Assembly (NCBI GenBank): GCA_018817385.1
Contig: JAHIUA010000006.1
Span: 1-64,000 of the forward strand
Reading direction: 5' to 3'
Length of the DNA: 64,000 nucleotides
From: Pseudomonadota bacterium
Lineage (GTDB): Bacteria; Desulfobacterota; Desulfobulbia; Desulfobulbales; Desulfocapsaceae
Numbering within the stretch: position 1 is the stretch's first letter; the number at the start of each line of letters is the position of its first letter. The position numbers were made by a program, and so were the translations under genes. Shown piece by piece: positions 8,297-16,586 of the stretch. Under the pieces are notes generated by a model that had not been told where the DNA came from, searched no databases, and worked only from the letters and a program-made list of their open reading frames with translations.

Positions 8297-9079
8297 TCAC
8301 TGCTGTGGTTTTTTCCCACCACGTTTTGATGAATTGCCTGAAGGAGAGGTATGCCAGAGAAATTGTCGGCAGATTCCCCGGATGATGTTCGCCTCTTTAG
8401 AGTTCAGGCGTATTCTGCTCAAGAGTTGTCTGATGTTGCGCATATAGTAGGAATGGCTTTTTTCCTGGAGAAAATCGACTTGTAAGAGGGCATTTTCCAA
8501 ATGTTCATACATCCCTTCCAACTCAAATGAGCTGGCAATGGCAGGTGCTGAGCGGACCTTTTTCCCGCTATACACAACAGCTTGATAGATCTCGTAGCAA
8601 TGGATTCCCACAGCCTGAGCCAGGTTGAGAGAAGAAAAGTCGGCTGTGGGGACGGCTGAAATAAGTTGACAGTATTTGAGGTCATCATTGGTCAGACCGC
8701 TGTCTTCCGGGCCAAAAAGAAAGGCCACCTGATTTTCAGGGAGCAGGGGGAGAATGGTCTCCATAACATCTCTTGGGGTGTGTTGGAGAATACGTTGGCG
8801 GCCTTTGCGGGCAGTGGTGGCCACGATCTGGGAAAATGGTTTTAAGGCCTCGCCTAAGTCCTGGTGGAACTCCATGGAGTCAAGGAGGGGGGCTGCCTTG
8901 TGGGTAGCCATCTTGGCCATCCGTTCATGATTCGGATACTCGTCTGCGACAATAATTATGCGTGTCAGGCCCATATTCCAGGCTGCCCGTGCTGCAGCAC
9001 CTATATTTTCCGGGTATTTGGGGTGCATCAGGACAATGGCGATGTTGTCAAGGAGGTGGCGATTGAGAGATCTAGTCAT
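8297..9079 (-). CDS. trmJ: tRNA (cytidine/uridine-32 2'-O)-methyltransferase TrmJ-like
   Basis: This is a SPOUT-family RNA methyltransferase of 260 aa. The N-terminal knot domain starts with IAIVLMHPKYPENIGAAARA, the SpoU motif 1 with its Asn-Ile-Gly-Ala-Arg core. The SAM-binding knot motifs are FLFGPEDSGLTNDDL and LNLAQAVGIHCYEI. The extra C-terminal helical region (about 165-250) matches the TrmJ extension. By family it methylates the ribose at anticodon-loop position 32. It is a single gene with a strong terminator just upstream. Confidence 0.9.
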   Translation of the reverse strand: MTRSLNRHLLDNIAIVLMHPKYPENIGAAARAAWNMGLTRIIIVADEYPNHERMAKMATHKAAPLLDSMEFHQDLGEALKPFSQIVATTARKGRQRILQHTPRDVMETILPLLPENQVAFLFGPEDSGLTNDDLKYCQLISAVPTADFSSLNLAQAVGIHCYEIYQAVVYSGKKVRSAPAIASSFELEGMYEHLENALLQVDFLQEKSHSYYMRNIRQLLSRIRLNSKEANIIRGICRQFLWHTSPSGNSSKRGGKKPQQ

Positions 9080-9099
9080 TATGAAGAGAAGGGAAAAGG

Positions 9100-9140
9100 A
9101 AAACGGCTATGAAACAGGTTTCCAGTTTCATAGCCGTTTT
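9100..9140. terminator. Strong inverted repeat, likely terminator
   Basis: A perfect 16-bp stem (9100-9115 with 9125-9140) surrounds a 9-nt loop. It separates the gene at 9347-9868 from trmJ on the minus strand and ends in an A/T-rich arm on both sides, so it could work in either direction. Confidence 0.65.
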
Positions 9141-9346
9141 GCATTGGAATTTTATTAAGTAAAGGAAGCGTGTTTCGTAAGTGATCAGTATTTGCAAAAA
9201 TGAATAAAAGTCAGAGTCCAAGATGGCTCAGGAGTTACAGACCAAACCAGGCGGATACTTTTGCTCGTATCCCTGTGTGGACTGATACTCACTGACCTTA
9301 ATCAACTCTCAATGTCTGGCAGACAAAGCGTAAAGACATCCCCCCA

Positions 9347-9868
9347 TCAGGCCTTGGCCAAGTTATCCTTGAGGGAGATTCTGCTTAATCTTTCGTACTG
9401 TTCTACCTGTTTATCCGGGCTGGTGGGCATTAACCGTTTAAGGAGGGGAACCACACCACTTTCTGACTTTTCAAAAAGATTTTCTGCCTCTTTGAGGGTG
9501 ATCTGCCAGGCGGGAGCAAACCCAGGAGCCTTTTCAAACATGATATCCAAGGCCGTTTGATAGATATAGTACTGGCGAATTTCCTTACGCCCGGGTTTTT
9601 GGTTCAGAGACTGGACAGTAATGCGCAGGTTGTCTCGTTCTTGTCTCAGGATCTTGAGCTCCTGTTTGCGGCGTTCATTTTCCTTACCATCAATTTCAAG
9701 TTTTGTGTGCAGGTGGGTACGCAGTCTCTCTACTTCCTGAGTCAGTTCACGGCGACGGAGAAAGCCTCTCACGTATATAACAATACAGAAAAGAAGGCCA
9801 AGGGCAAGTCCTTTGGCAAATGGATTGCCAATAATAGTGGTGAGCCAGTTCACTTCTTCAATATTCAT
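9347..9868 (-). CDS. Hypothetical membrane-anchored coiled-coil protein
   Basis: I do not recognise the family. The 173-aa product has one membrane segment near residues 15-32 (GLALGLLFCIVIYVRGFL), then a long charged heptad-like helix (about 35-85, with ELTQEVERLRTHL and ELKILRQERDNLR), and a C-terminal soluble helical part with a conserved-looking YYIYQTALDIMFEKAPGFAPAWQ. ATG 9868 is preferred over an upstream ATG because GGAGG lies 8 bases before it. It is likely an inner-membrane scaffold or envelope protein. Confidence 0.75.
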   Translation of the reverse strand: MNIEEVNWLTTIIGNPFAKGLALGLLFCIVIYVRGFLRRRELTQEVERLRTHLHTKLEIDGKENERRKQELKILRQERDNLRITVQSLNQKPGRKEIRQYYIYQTALDIMFEKAPGFAPAWQITLKEAENLFEKSESGVVPLLKRLMPTSPDKQVEQYERLSRISLKDNLAKA

Positions 9869-10023
9869 ACTCGGGTCCTCCACATGAATGGTTGAAAAGA
9901 GCCTGTAAGGATAAAAAATCTGATGCCTGAACTATTTAGGCGAAATAGTGTTGCAAGTCAAGTGGCAAGCGTACAGGAGGCGTCTGGGAGCCTAACGGAC
10001 TGAGATATAAACCCGACAGCCCT

Positions 10024-12156
10024 TTAGTATCCTTCTTCTGCCAGGACAGGGCTGAAATTAACCCGATTTCTTATGGTGTCAACATCTTCCAGGCGAACCC
10101 GGATAAGATCTCCGAGTTGGAATGTTTTTCCACTATGTTTTGCAATAATACGATGATGTTGGCCATCAAAAATATAGTAATCATTTTTAAGGGTTGAGAG
10201 CGAAATACCGCCGCTGACAAAAAGATCAAGGAGTTCGACAAAGATGGCGGAACTGTTTACCCCTGCAATGACTGCTTCAAATTCTTCTCCTACTTTATCT
10301 TTCATATAGCGAACTTTGAGTCGGTCGTTCATCTCCCGCTCTGCACTGACGGCAACACGCTCGCGGGCAGAAAGAGCCACTCCCATGTCTTTGATTGATT
10401 CCCCTGGTGTCTTTTTTTTATTTTGTTTTGATACCTGGCGCTGGAGAAATGTTTGCAGCGTCCGATGGACGGTGAGATCAGGATAACGACGGATAGGTGA
10501 GGTGAAGTGGGTGTAATCTGTGGCGGCAAGTCCGAAGTGGCCCACATTCTTCCTGTCATAACGGGCCTGTTGCATGGCTCGTAGGAGGAGATTGTTGATT
10601 ACGTATTCTTTGGGTTGGCCTTTTACCAGATTCAAGACCTGACCAAACCAGTCTGGGTCCTCGCGAAGAGGAGGGAGGTCCAGGCCAAGGCTGCGGGCAA
10701 ATTCGACGAATTCCTGAACTTTTTCGGGGGCTGGGCGCTCATGGATCCGATAGAGGCCTTCCAGGTGGTACTCGGTGAATGTTTCTGCCACGGCCTCATT
10801 GGCCGCAAGCATAAATTCTTCAATCAGTTGATGGGCAAAGCTTCTCTCCGCACGGGCGATGGATGCGATTTTTCCCTCTTCATCAAGGGCAATAAAGGGT
10901 TCTGGAATTGTAAAACCGATGGATCCCCGCTGTTCGCGGATATGCATCAGTTCTGTAGCCAGTTCTTGGGCCCATTTAAAAGGAGTAAGAAAGGGTTTAT
11001 GTGCCTTACGCACATTTGGGTCGCGATCAATAAGGATCTGGCGGACAGTGGTATAGGTGAAACGGTGTTTGCTGCAAATGATGGATTTGACAAACTGTTT
11101 CCTTTTTTGGTGCCCTTGTCTGTCAAAATCCAGAATAGCAGTGAAGGCATAACGATCTTTGCCTGGTACCAGGCTACAGAGGTCATTGGAGAGTTTTTCC
11201 GGTAACATGGGAATCACTCGGCCAGGGAAGTAAACGGAAGTTCCTCGTTGATAAGCATCTTTGTCAAGGGCTGATCCTGGCGCAACATAGTGGCTGACGT
11301 CGGCAATGGAAACGTAGAGACGGAAACCTGTTCGGGTCTTTTTCACTGCAATGGCGTCATCAAAGTCTTTGGCTGTTTCACCATCAATGGTGACATGGTC
11401 AATATCTCTAAGGTCCAATCTGTTGGCAGAGGGGACAATATCTGTTGGAATTTCCTTTGTCTGTTGAAGGGTCTCATTGCTGAATTCATGGGGCAGGCTG
11501 AATTTTTCTATTACCAGCCGCATCTGCACATCCACAGAATCGGGGCTTCCCAGAACTTCGAGCAGGGTTCCCAGTTGCTGGTTGAGCCCAACCTTTTCGT
11601 CCGTGATTTGAACAATGACCGCATCGCCATCTTCCAGGGTTTCTGGGATGTTCCCTGTGAGGAGGATAGAAAAGGGATAACGGTGATCTTCTGGTGTGAC
11701 CACGACTTTGCCATATTTCATGGTGACAAAACCGGCCAGGTGATCTCTTCCACGTTCCAGTATGGCGATGACTTCTGCCTCTGGACGGCCATCTTTTGTT
11801 ATTTTGAATACTTGTATCAGAACCTTGTCACCATGCCGGGCAGAGCCTATATTATTGGGGGACAGGAAAGGATCTTTGGAGTAGCGAGGTGGAGTTGGTC
11901 TTGAGGTGAGCTCGTTGACAAAGCCGAATCCTCGAGCATTTTGGTCCAGGATTCCTTCGGCCAGGCTATGTTTGGGACCCAGGTGGTAATACTGGTTGTC
12001 GGTCTCTTGTATAAATTTTTTCTTTGTCAACTGGAGTAAGAGATTGTGGAGGACTTTGCTGCCAGAACGGCCAAGATTTAACTGCTGGAGAATATCCTTG
12101 CTTCTCAATGGTTCTGCGCTATTGTAAAGAAGAGTCAGCAGATTGTGTTCAAGCAT
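10024..12156 (-). CDS. rnr: Ribonuclease R (RNB-family 3'-5' exoribonuclease)
   Basis: It degrades structured RNA processively and assists tmRNA-linked quality control. In order: winged-helix N-terminal domain (LLTLLYNSAEPLRSKDI), cold-shock-like OB domains, the RNB catalytic core with the metal-binding DFDDAI (DGETAKDFDDAIAV), the conserved TSPIRRYPDL, and a C-terminal S1 domain (about the last 90 residues). The start is set at ATG 12156 because AAGGAG sits just upstream, giving 710 aa. A basic in-frame extension reaches a TTG at 12261 but lacks such a site. Confidence 0.95.
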   Translation of the reverse strand: MLEHNLLTLLYNSAEPLRSKDILQQLNLGRSGSKVLHNLLLQLTKKKFIQETDNQYYHLGPKHSLAEGILDQNARGFGFVNELTSRPTPPRYSKDPFLSPNNIGSARHGDKVLIQVFKITKDGRPEAEVIAILERGRDHLAGFVTMKYGKVVVTPEDHRYPFSILLTGNIPETLEDGDAVIVQITDEKVGLNQQLGTLLEVLGSPDSVDVQMRLVIEKFSLPHEFSNETLQQTKEIPTDIVPSANRLDLRDIDHVTIDGETAKDFDDAIAVKKTRTGFRLYVSIADVSHYVAPGSALDKDAYQRGTSVYFPGRVIPMLPEKLSNDLCSLVPGKDRYAFTAILDFDRQGHQKRKQFVKSIICSKHRFTYTTVRQILIDRDPNVRKAHKPFLTPFKWAQELATELMHIREQRGSIGFTIPEPFIALDEEGKIASIARAERSFAHQLIEEFMLAANEAVAETFTEYHLEGLYRIHERPAPEKVQEFVEFARSLGLDLPPLREDPDWFGQVLNLVKGQPKEYVINNLLLRAMQQARYDRKNVGHFGLAATDYTHFTSPIRRYPDLTVHRTLQTFLQRQVSKQNKKKTPGESIKDMGVALSARERVAVSAEREMNDRLKVRYMKDKVGEEFEAVIAGVNSSAIFVELLDLFVSGGISLSTLKNDYYIFDGQHHRIIAKHSGKTFQLGDLIRVRLEDVDTIRNRVNFSPVLAEEGY

Positions 12157-12383
12157 CTTTTCTCCTTGCTGTTTTACTTCCCGAGGAGAGGAGAGACGCT
12201 TCGATTTTATTGTATGCTGGGATTTTCTTTTTCTTGTCATGTTGTTTTTTTGCTTTTTCAAGCAGTTTGAATTTTGGTAGAGTTGAATGATTGTTGGATA
12301 CTCATCGTATTCTTCTAAGGATAGTCATAATGGCTCAAAAAGCAATTTGATTCCTCGTCCCCTTCTTTTAATTATAAAAAAAT

Positions 12384-14489
12384 ATGCAGTATATTTCTTT
12401 TGATCTTGAATTGTATCGTAGTCAGATGAGGCGACTATTGGGGGATACGCCAAAGGCCCATGTGTTCTGGGATGCTCTGGATTTCGCAACGGATGCTCAC
12501 GCTGATCAATGGCGTCGATCGGGTGAGGCCTATATTATGCACCCCTGTTCTGTGGCAAGGATCCTGGCAGAAGAGATGGATGTGGTGGACCCGGAAATTT
12601 TGGCGGCAGCTCTCCTCCATGATACGGTTGAAGATGTGGAAGAGATAACGAGTGAATTGGTCGGTGAAAAATTTGGCTCTTATGTGGAGGCCATTGTTGA
12701 AGGGTGTACCAAGGTTACTCAGCATTCCGGTGATAAACAGACCTTATCGAAAAAGGTACATCGCAAAATTTTTTCAGGTGCAGCCCTGCGGCCGGAAGTG
12801 ATGCTGGTGAAGCTTGCAGATCGACTTCACAATCTTCGCACCTTGAGTGCCATGCCCAAACACAAGCGGCAGAAAATTTCCGATGAAACTCTGGATATTT
12901 ATGCCCCGTTGGCCTCAGTTTTGGGTCTGTTCAGCCTCAAACGAGAAATGTATAGCCTGGCCTTGTCATTTAAATTTCCGAAGCAGGGGGCGAAGTTATT
13001 CAGTCAGATACGGCAGCTGCAGCGGTCTCCTGCCGCTCTGGAGATTTTGAAGGCCTTGAAACAGAATACCAGAGAGGTCTGGCTGAATTGTGGGATAAGC
13101 ATACGAACCAAGGGGCTCTGGGCCTATTATGATTCCTCGAATCGTATTCTCCGTAAACAGATTGATAATCCACTCGAAATACTGATCATGGTTGACGATA
13201 TCCAGTCCTGTTACTCCATGCTTGGTATCCTGAATCAGACGTTTCCACCAATTCCACGAACCATCCGTGATTTTATCGCCAACCCCAAACCCACTGGCTA
13301 TCAGGGCTTGCATGCAAGAGCTAATATCAAGGGAGAAAAATATCTGTTCAAGATTCGTACGGAAGATATGGCTCGTCGTGCTCAGAGGGGATTGTTCAAG
13401 GACTGGACCTCAAAAAGTACCACTCAGCGTCGTTTTATTAAAGAAATACAAGAGCTTTTTGATGTGATAGGATCCGAGGATTCAGGTTCGTATCGAGAGG
13501 TGATTGCTGCCAGCGGCAAAAAAGAGATCTATACCTACACGCCTGGAGGAGACCTGATCTGTCTGCCGGCAAATTCAACTGTGCTTGATTTTGCCTTCAG
13601 GGTCCATACAGAGATTGGCCACAGTTGTATCGGGGCAATGATTGGCAGGAGGAAATTTCCCAGTAATCATCGCTTGCGTGATGGAGATGTTATCCGAATT
13701 TTGAGAGTAGAGTATCCCCTCCAATTCCAACCGTCCATGCTTGAACTCTGCCAGACTCCCCGTGCACGGGCCGAGCTGTCTCGAACCTTTCGCGTCCGTC
13801 GCCAGCGTCTGTCGCAAGAAATTGGTCTCTCCCTTGTCAAGCAGGAGATGCACCGTTATGGCCTGCCCATTGAGCTCCTCTCTAAAGAAGGTCTCCAGAA
13901 GATTCTCGATTTTTTTTCTCTGGCCGATCTCAATGAGCTCTATGTCTATGTAGGAGAGGGGAGGTTGCGTTTGTCCACTCTGATCCGACAGGTGAAGCAG
14001 GAATTGTATGATGGGTACTCACCCCTTGTGGAGCCAACCGGGGAATTTAATAAGGTGGAACTGACAAATATTGACCCTATTGCTGTTAAAATTTCCGCCT
14101 GCTGCAAGCCCAACCCCACAGATAAAGGGCTGTTTGCGCTTCTGAGTGAAAGAGGTCTTTCTCTCCATAATAAAGATTGTCCCCAATTGCAGAAGGTTCG
14201 CTTTCAGCGGGAAGACATCGTTGACCTGCGTTGGAAGCTGCGTGAGACCAGAGTTGATAAACCCCAGTCTCTGATAATTATGGCAGCAACCCGGCAACGA
14301 ATTATGATGCTGGTGGGAGTGGCTCCAGAAGAGATGAAAATTATTGATCTCATGGTCTTGTCTAACACACCCACCCCGAATCCAGACTGGGAGCTAAGTT
14401 TCCAGGTTCCTGATCTCTATACCTTGAAAAAAGTTTTGCGTCACTTCGATAAATCAGGCCTGCTTTATGAATTTGATTTTGAATATTAA
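12384..14489 (+). CDS. RelA/SpoT homologue with intact hydrolase and degenerate synthetase
   Basis: This 701-aa stringent-response protein has an HD hydrolase domain (about 30-180) that keeps LLHDTVED and VKLADRLHNLRTL. The synthetase region (about 225-345) has lost key residues. The catalytic Asp of the usual YDLIAIR-type motif is absent (NPLEILIMVDD), and the glutamate of the EIQIRT motif is replaced (YLFKIRT). A TGS domain (about 380-440, IYTYTPGGDLICLP) and a C-terminal conserved-Cys region (ACCKPNPTDKG) follow, then an ACT-like end. It probably removes (p)ppGpp without making it, which would require a separate synthetase elsewhere. Upstream spacing lacks an obvious ribosome site. Confidence 0.9.
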   Translation: MQYISFDLELYRSQMRRLLGDTPKAHVFWDALDFATDAHADQWRRSGEAYIMHPCSVARILAEEMDVVDPEILAAALLHDTVEDVEEITSELVGEKFGSYVEAIVEGCTKVTQHSGDKQTLSKKVHRKIFSGAALRPEVMLVKLADRLHNLRTLSAMPKHKRQKISDETLDIYAPLASVLGLFSLKREMYSLALSFKFPKQGAKLFSQIRQLQRSPAALEILKALKQNTREVWLNCGISIRTKGLWAYYDSSNRILRKQIDNPLEILIMVDDIQSCYSMLGILNQTFPPIPRTIRDFIANPKPTGYQGLHARANIKGEKYLFKIRTEDMARRAQRGLFKDWTSKSTTQRRFIKEIQELFDVIGSEDSGSYREVIAASGKKEIYTYTPGGDLICLPANSTVLDFAFRVHTEIGHSCIGAMIGRRKFPSNHRLRDGDVIRILRVEYPLQFQPSMLELCQTPRARAELSRTFRVRRQRLSQEIGLSLVKQEMHRYGLPIELLSKEGLQKILDFFSLADLNELYVYVGEGRLRLSTLIRQVKQELYDGYSPLVEPTGEFNKVELTNIDPIAVKISACCKPNPTDKGLFALLSERGLSLHNKDCPQLQKVRFQREDIVDLRWKLRETRVDKPQSLIIMAATRQRIMMLVGVAPEEMKIIDLMVLSNTPTPNPDWELSFQVPDLYTLKKVLRHFDKSGLLYEFDFEY

Positions 14490-14520
14490 GGCCATCCGGT
14501 TCTCCCTTCATACGCCTCGC

Positions 14521-15102
14521 CTATGAACTCTCTTCGCCCTGTTCTGCCACTTTCTTTTCATCAACCTCTTTGCTGTAATTTCGGAGCACACTGGTCAGCA
14601 TGTCAGGAAGATCGTTTTTCTGCCTGGAGCTTCTGTGGAGCTGTTTGATGGTTTTTTCCAGGGTCAGGACTTCACCGAGAAAGACATGTCGGAGGATCAG
14701 GGAGGTCAATCTGGTAATTGTAGTGAGATTGGAGATCCGAGATTGAAGGTGGTCGTCGCGGTCAAATGCTGTGGAGGCAAAAATTTCCACGGGATTTCCT
14801 TTCATTTCACTGATGGATACATACCAGGTGTTCAAATCTCTATCTCGTGTTCGGTAACGGACGGCATCAAGCACTTCCGGGAGTTCAATAAAAGGGCTCT
14901 TCTGATACTCCTTGTTATCTTCTCCATTGTGATAGAGGTCGGACTTGATAAGGGTACAGATCTTTTTGATCGTTTCAGGGCTTTCCCGCATGGCAGTGGC
15001 AAGCAGGAGACACTTATCACAAAACTCGTTTCCTTGGGTTTCCTGGAGTTGGCTGATCTTGCCGCAGCCGTCACATCGCTCAGCTGTATTTGCCTGTTTC
15101 AT
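14521..15102 (-). CDS. Zinc-ribbon protein with a TSCPD (ribonucleotide-reductase-like) domain
   Basis: A 193-aa protein beginning with a four-cysteine metal site (C10, C13, C28, C31). Residues about 92-165 resemble the TSCPD domain found at the C-terminus of B12-dependent ribonucleotide reductases: TWYVSISEMKGNPVEIFAST followed by LTTITRLTSLILRHVFLGEV. The catalytic reductase barrel is absent, so a role in nucleotide sensing or in assisting another protein is only inference. It lies 4 bases after aat and is probably co-transcribed with it. The domain call is by eye. Confidence 0.65.
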   Translation of the reverse strand: MKQANTAERCDGCGKISQLQETQGNEFCDKCLLLATAMRESPETIKKICTLIKSDLYHNGEDNKEYQKSPFIELPEVLDAVRYRTRDRDLNTWYVSISEMKGNPVEIFASTAFDRDDHLQSRISNLTTITRLTSLILRHVFLGEVLTLEKTIKQLHRSSRQKNDLPDMLTSVLRNYSKEVDEKKVAEQGEESS

Positions 15103-15106
15103 TGGT

Positions 15107-15778
15107 TCAGTTTTCCTGAGGAGCAGACTTATTTATGTGGAGTTGAAGTAAATGACGAAATTTAGCTCCTGAAATTTCGCGGGCTCCGAATGTTATGAGA
15201 TGACTGGTGGTCATCTGACAGTCGATAAGGACAACACCTTGTTGCTGTAACTGGTCCACCAGTGCGATGAGTGCTGCTTTTGATCCGTTGCTGATCCTGG
15301 TGAACATGGATTCGCCAAAAAAAATATTTCCTAAGCGTACACCATACAGTCCACCGGCCAGGGTATCTCCTTGCCAGCATTCCACGGAGTGAGCATATCC
15401 AGAACGGTGGAGGCGACAGTAAGCCTGTTGCATATCCTTGCTGATCCATGTTCCTTCTCCGTTCTCTGTCCGGATGTTGGCGCAGGAGGTGATGACCTGG
15501 TCGAAAGATTGGTCAAATGTGATATGGAAATCTGTGTTTCTCAATTTTCGAGCCAGCCGCTTTGAGACCTTGAACTCTTCAAGGAATATGACCAATCTTG
15601 GATCGGTAAACCACCAGAGGGGAGGTTCTCCCTCTGAATACCAGGGGAAAATTCCCTGGGAGTACGCTGCCAGTAATCTTTCAAGTGAGAGATCGCCGCC
15701 AACGGCAAGAAGACCATTGTCCTCTGCCAGTGAAGGATGAGGAAAGACAGGCAGATCGGTGAGCTGAAAAATAGGCAT
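15107..15778 (-). CDS. aat: Leucyl/phenylalanyl-tRNA-protein transferase
   Basis: It attaches Leu or Phe to N-terminal Arg/Lys of proteins, marking them for ClpAP (N-degron pathway). About 223 aa, the normal length. Family signatures are FPHPSLA...GLLAVGGDL, YSQGIFPWYSEGEPPLWWF (in two blocks) and TDPRLVIF near the N-terminus, then GTWISKDMQQAY and ECWQ in the second half, and LGNIFFGESMF. Start ATG 15778 is used; an in-frame TTG lies 6 bases upstream. The downstream TSCPD gene follows after 4 bases. Confidence 0.95.
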   Translation of the reverse strand: MPIFQLTDLPVFPHPSLAEDNGLLAVGGDLSLERLLAAYSQGIFPWYSEGEPPLWWFTDPRLVIFLEEFKVSKRLARKLRNTDFHITFDQSFDQVITSCANIRTENGEGTWISKDMQQAYCRLHRSGYAHSVECWQGDTLAGGLYGVRLGNIFFGESMFTRISNGSKAALIALVDQLQQQGVVLIDCQMTTSHLITFGAREISGAKFRHLLQLHINKSAPQEN

Positions 15779-15976
15779 GGGCAACTCTACTGGGAAGAGA
15801 TATGCTTTGTCAATCAGCTTTCCATGAAGGAAAACGTACGAGGAGGGAGGGAACAGTTTTTCCTGCTGGCCAAGACAAAAAAGTCACAGAGGAGTCCACT
15901 TCTTTTGTGCTTAACAGTCTGTTTGAAGTCTTTGGGGAAGAGGAACGGTGGCTGCAATTTTGAGGGGGAGCTGCTT

Positions 15977-16360
15977 TCAGTAGGTCCCTTGCGTTTTTTC
16001 GTTGATAAACGCTTTCAAGTTTTTACGCTGTCTTTCGCTGAGGTTGAGAAATTGAATAGAACGTTGTCGGGTGGATATCTGCAAAAAGACAGAACCTTGG
16101 GCGATCAGTTGGTCCGAAATCACTTTGGTTGTGATCTTATCGATCAGGACATCATCTGATCCGAGAAATATACCAAGGGAATCAGAATGCGGTTCAGTTG
16201 AACTTCCTTCAAGATAACGAAAAGACAAACCACCCATGCTGATATTGATAACCGGTCCAAGGGCGTGGTCGTTGACTGCTATGGTGCCGCCTTTAGGACG
16301 GTAGCGAACGAATTGCCGTCGTTCTTCTCGAGGGCGTTCTTTGATGGGGGAGAGGAGCAT
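15977..16360 (-). CDS. PilZ-domain (c-di-GMP receptor) protein
   Basis: A small cytoplasmic protein built around one PilZ domain. The first binding motif (RRQFVRYRP, the RxxxR element) is near the N-terminus, and the second (NISMGGLSFRY, D/NxSxxG) follows about 30 residues later, so c-di-GMP binding is likely. ATG 16360 gives 127 aa; an in-frame TTG at 16420 would add 20 residues. It is a lone gene near a sensor kinase and could control motility, adhesion or exopolysaccharide. Confidence 0.85.
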   Translation of the reverse strand: MLLSPIKERPREERRQFVRYRPKGGTIAVNDHALGPVINISMGGLSFRYLEGSSTEPHSDSLGIFLGSDDVLIDKITTKVISDQLIAQGSVFLQISTRQRSIQFLNLSERQRKNLKAFINEKTQGTY

Positions 16361-16586
16361 TGGGGTAACCTGATGCCTTTTTAATACATTAGGCCTAATG
16401 TTCTTACTTGGTGTAGCCAACTCATGGTCTGGAGTGGTATAAAAAGTTGGCAGTATCTGTTATGCTATTGACTCATGAGGATTTGAAGAGGTGAATCCAA
16501 CTGTCATGTTACTGATAATACTGTGGTGGAGGCAACTGGTCAATAGGTAGAAATACCCAATTTGAGAGTAAAACGGTAAATTTTTA

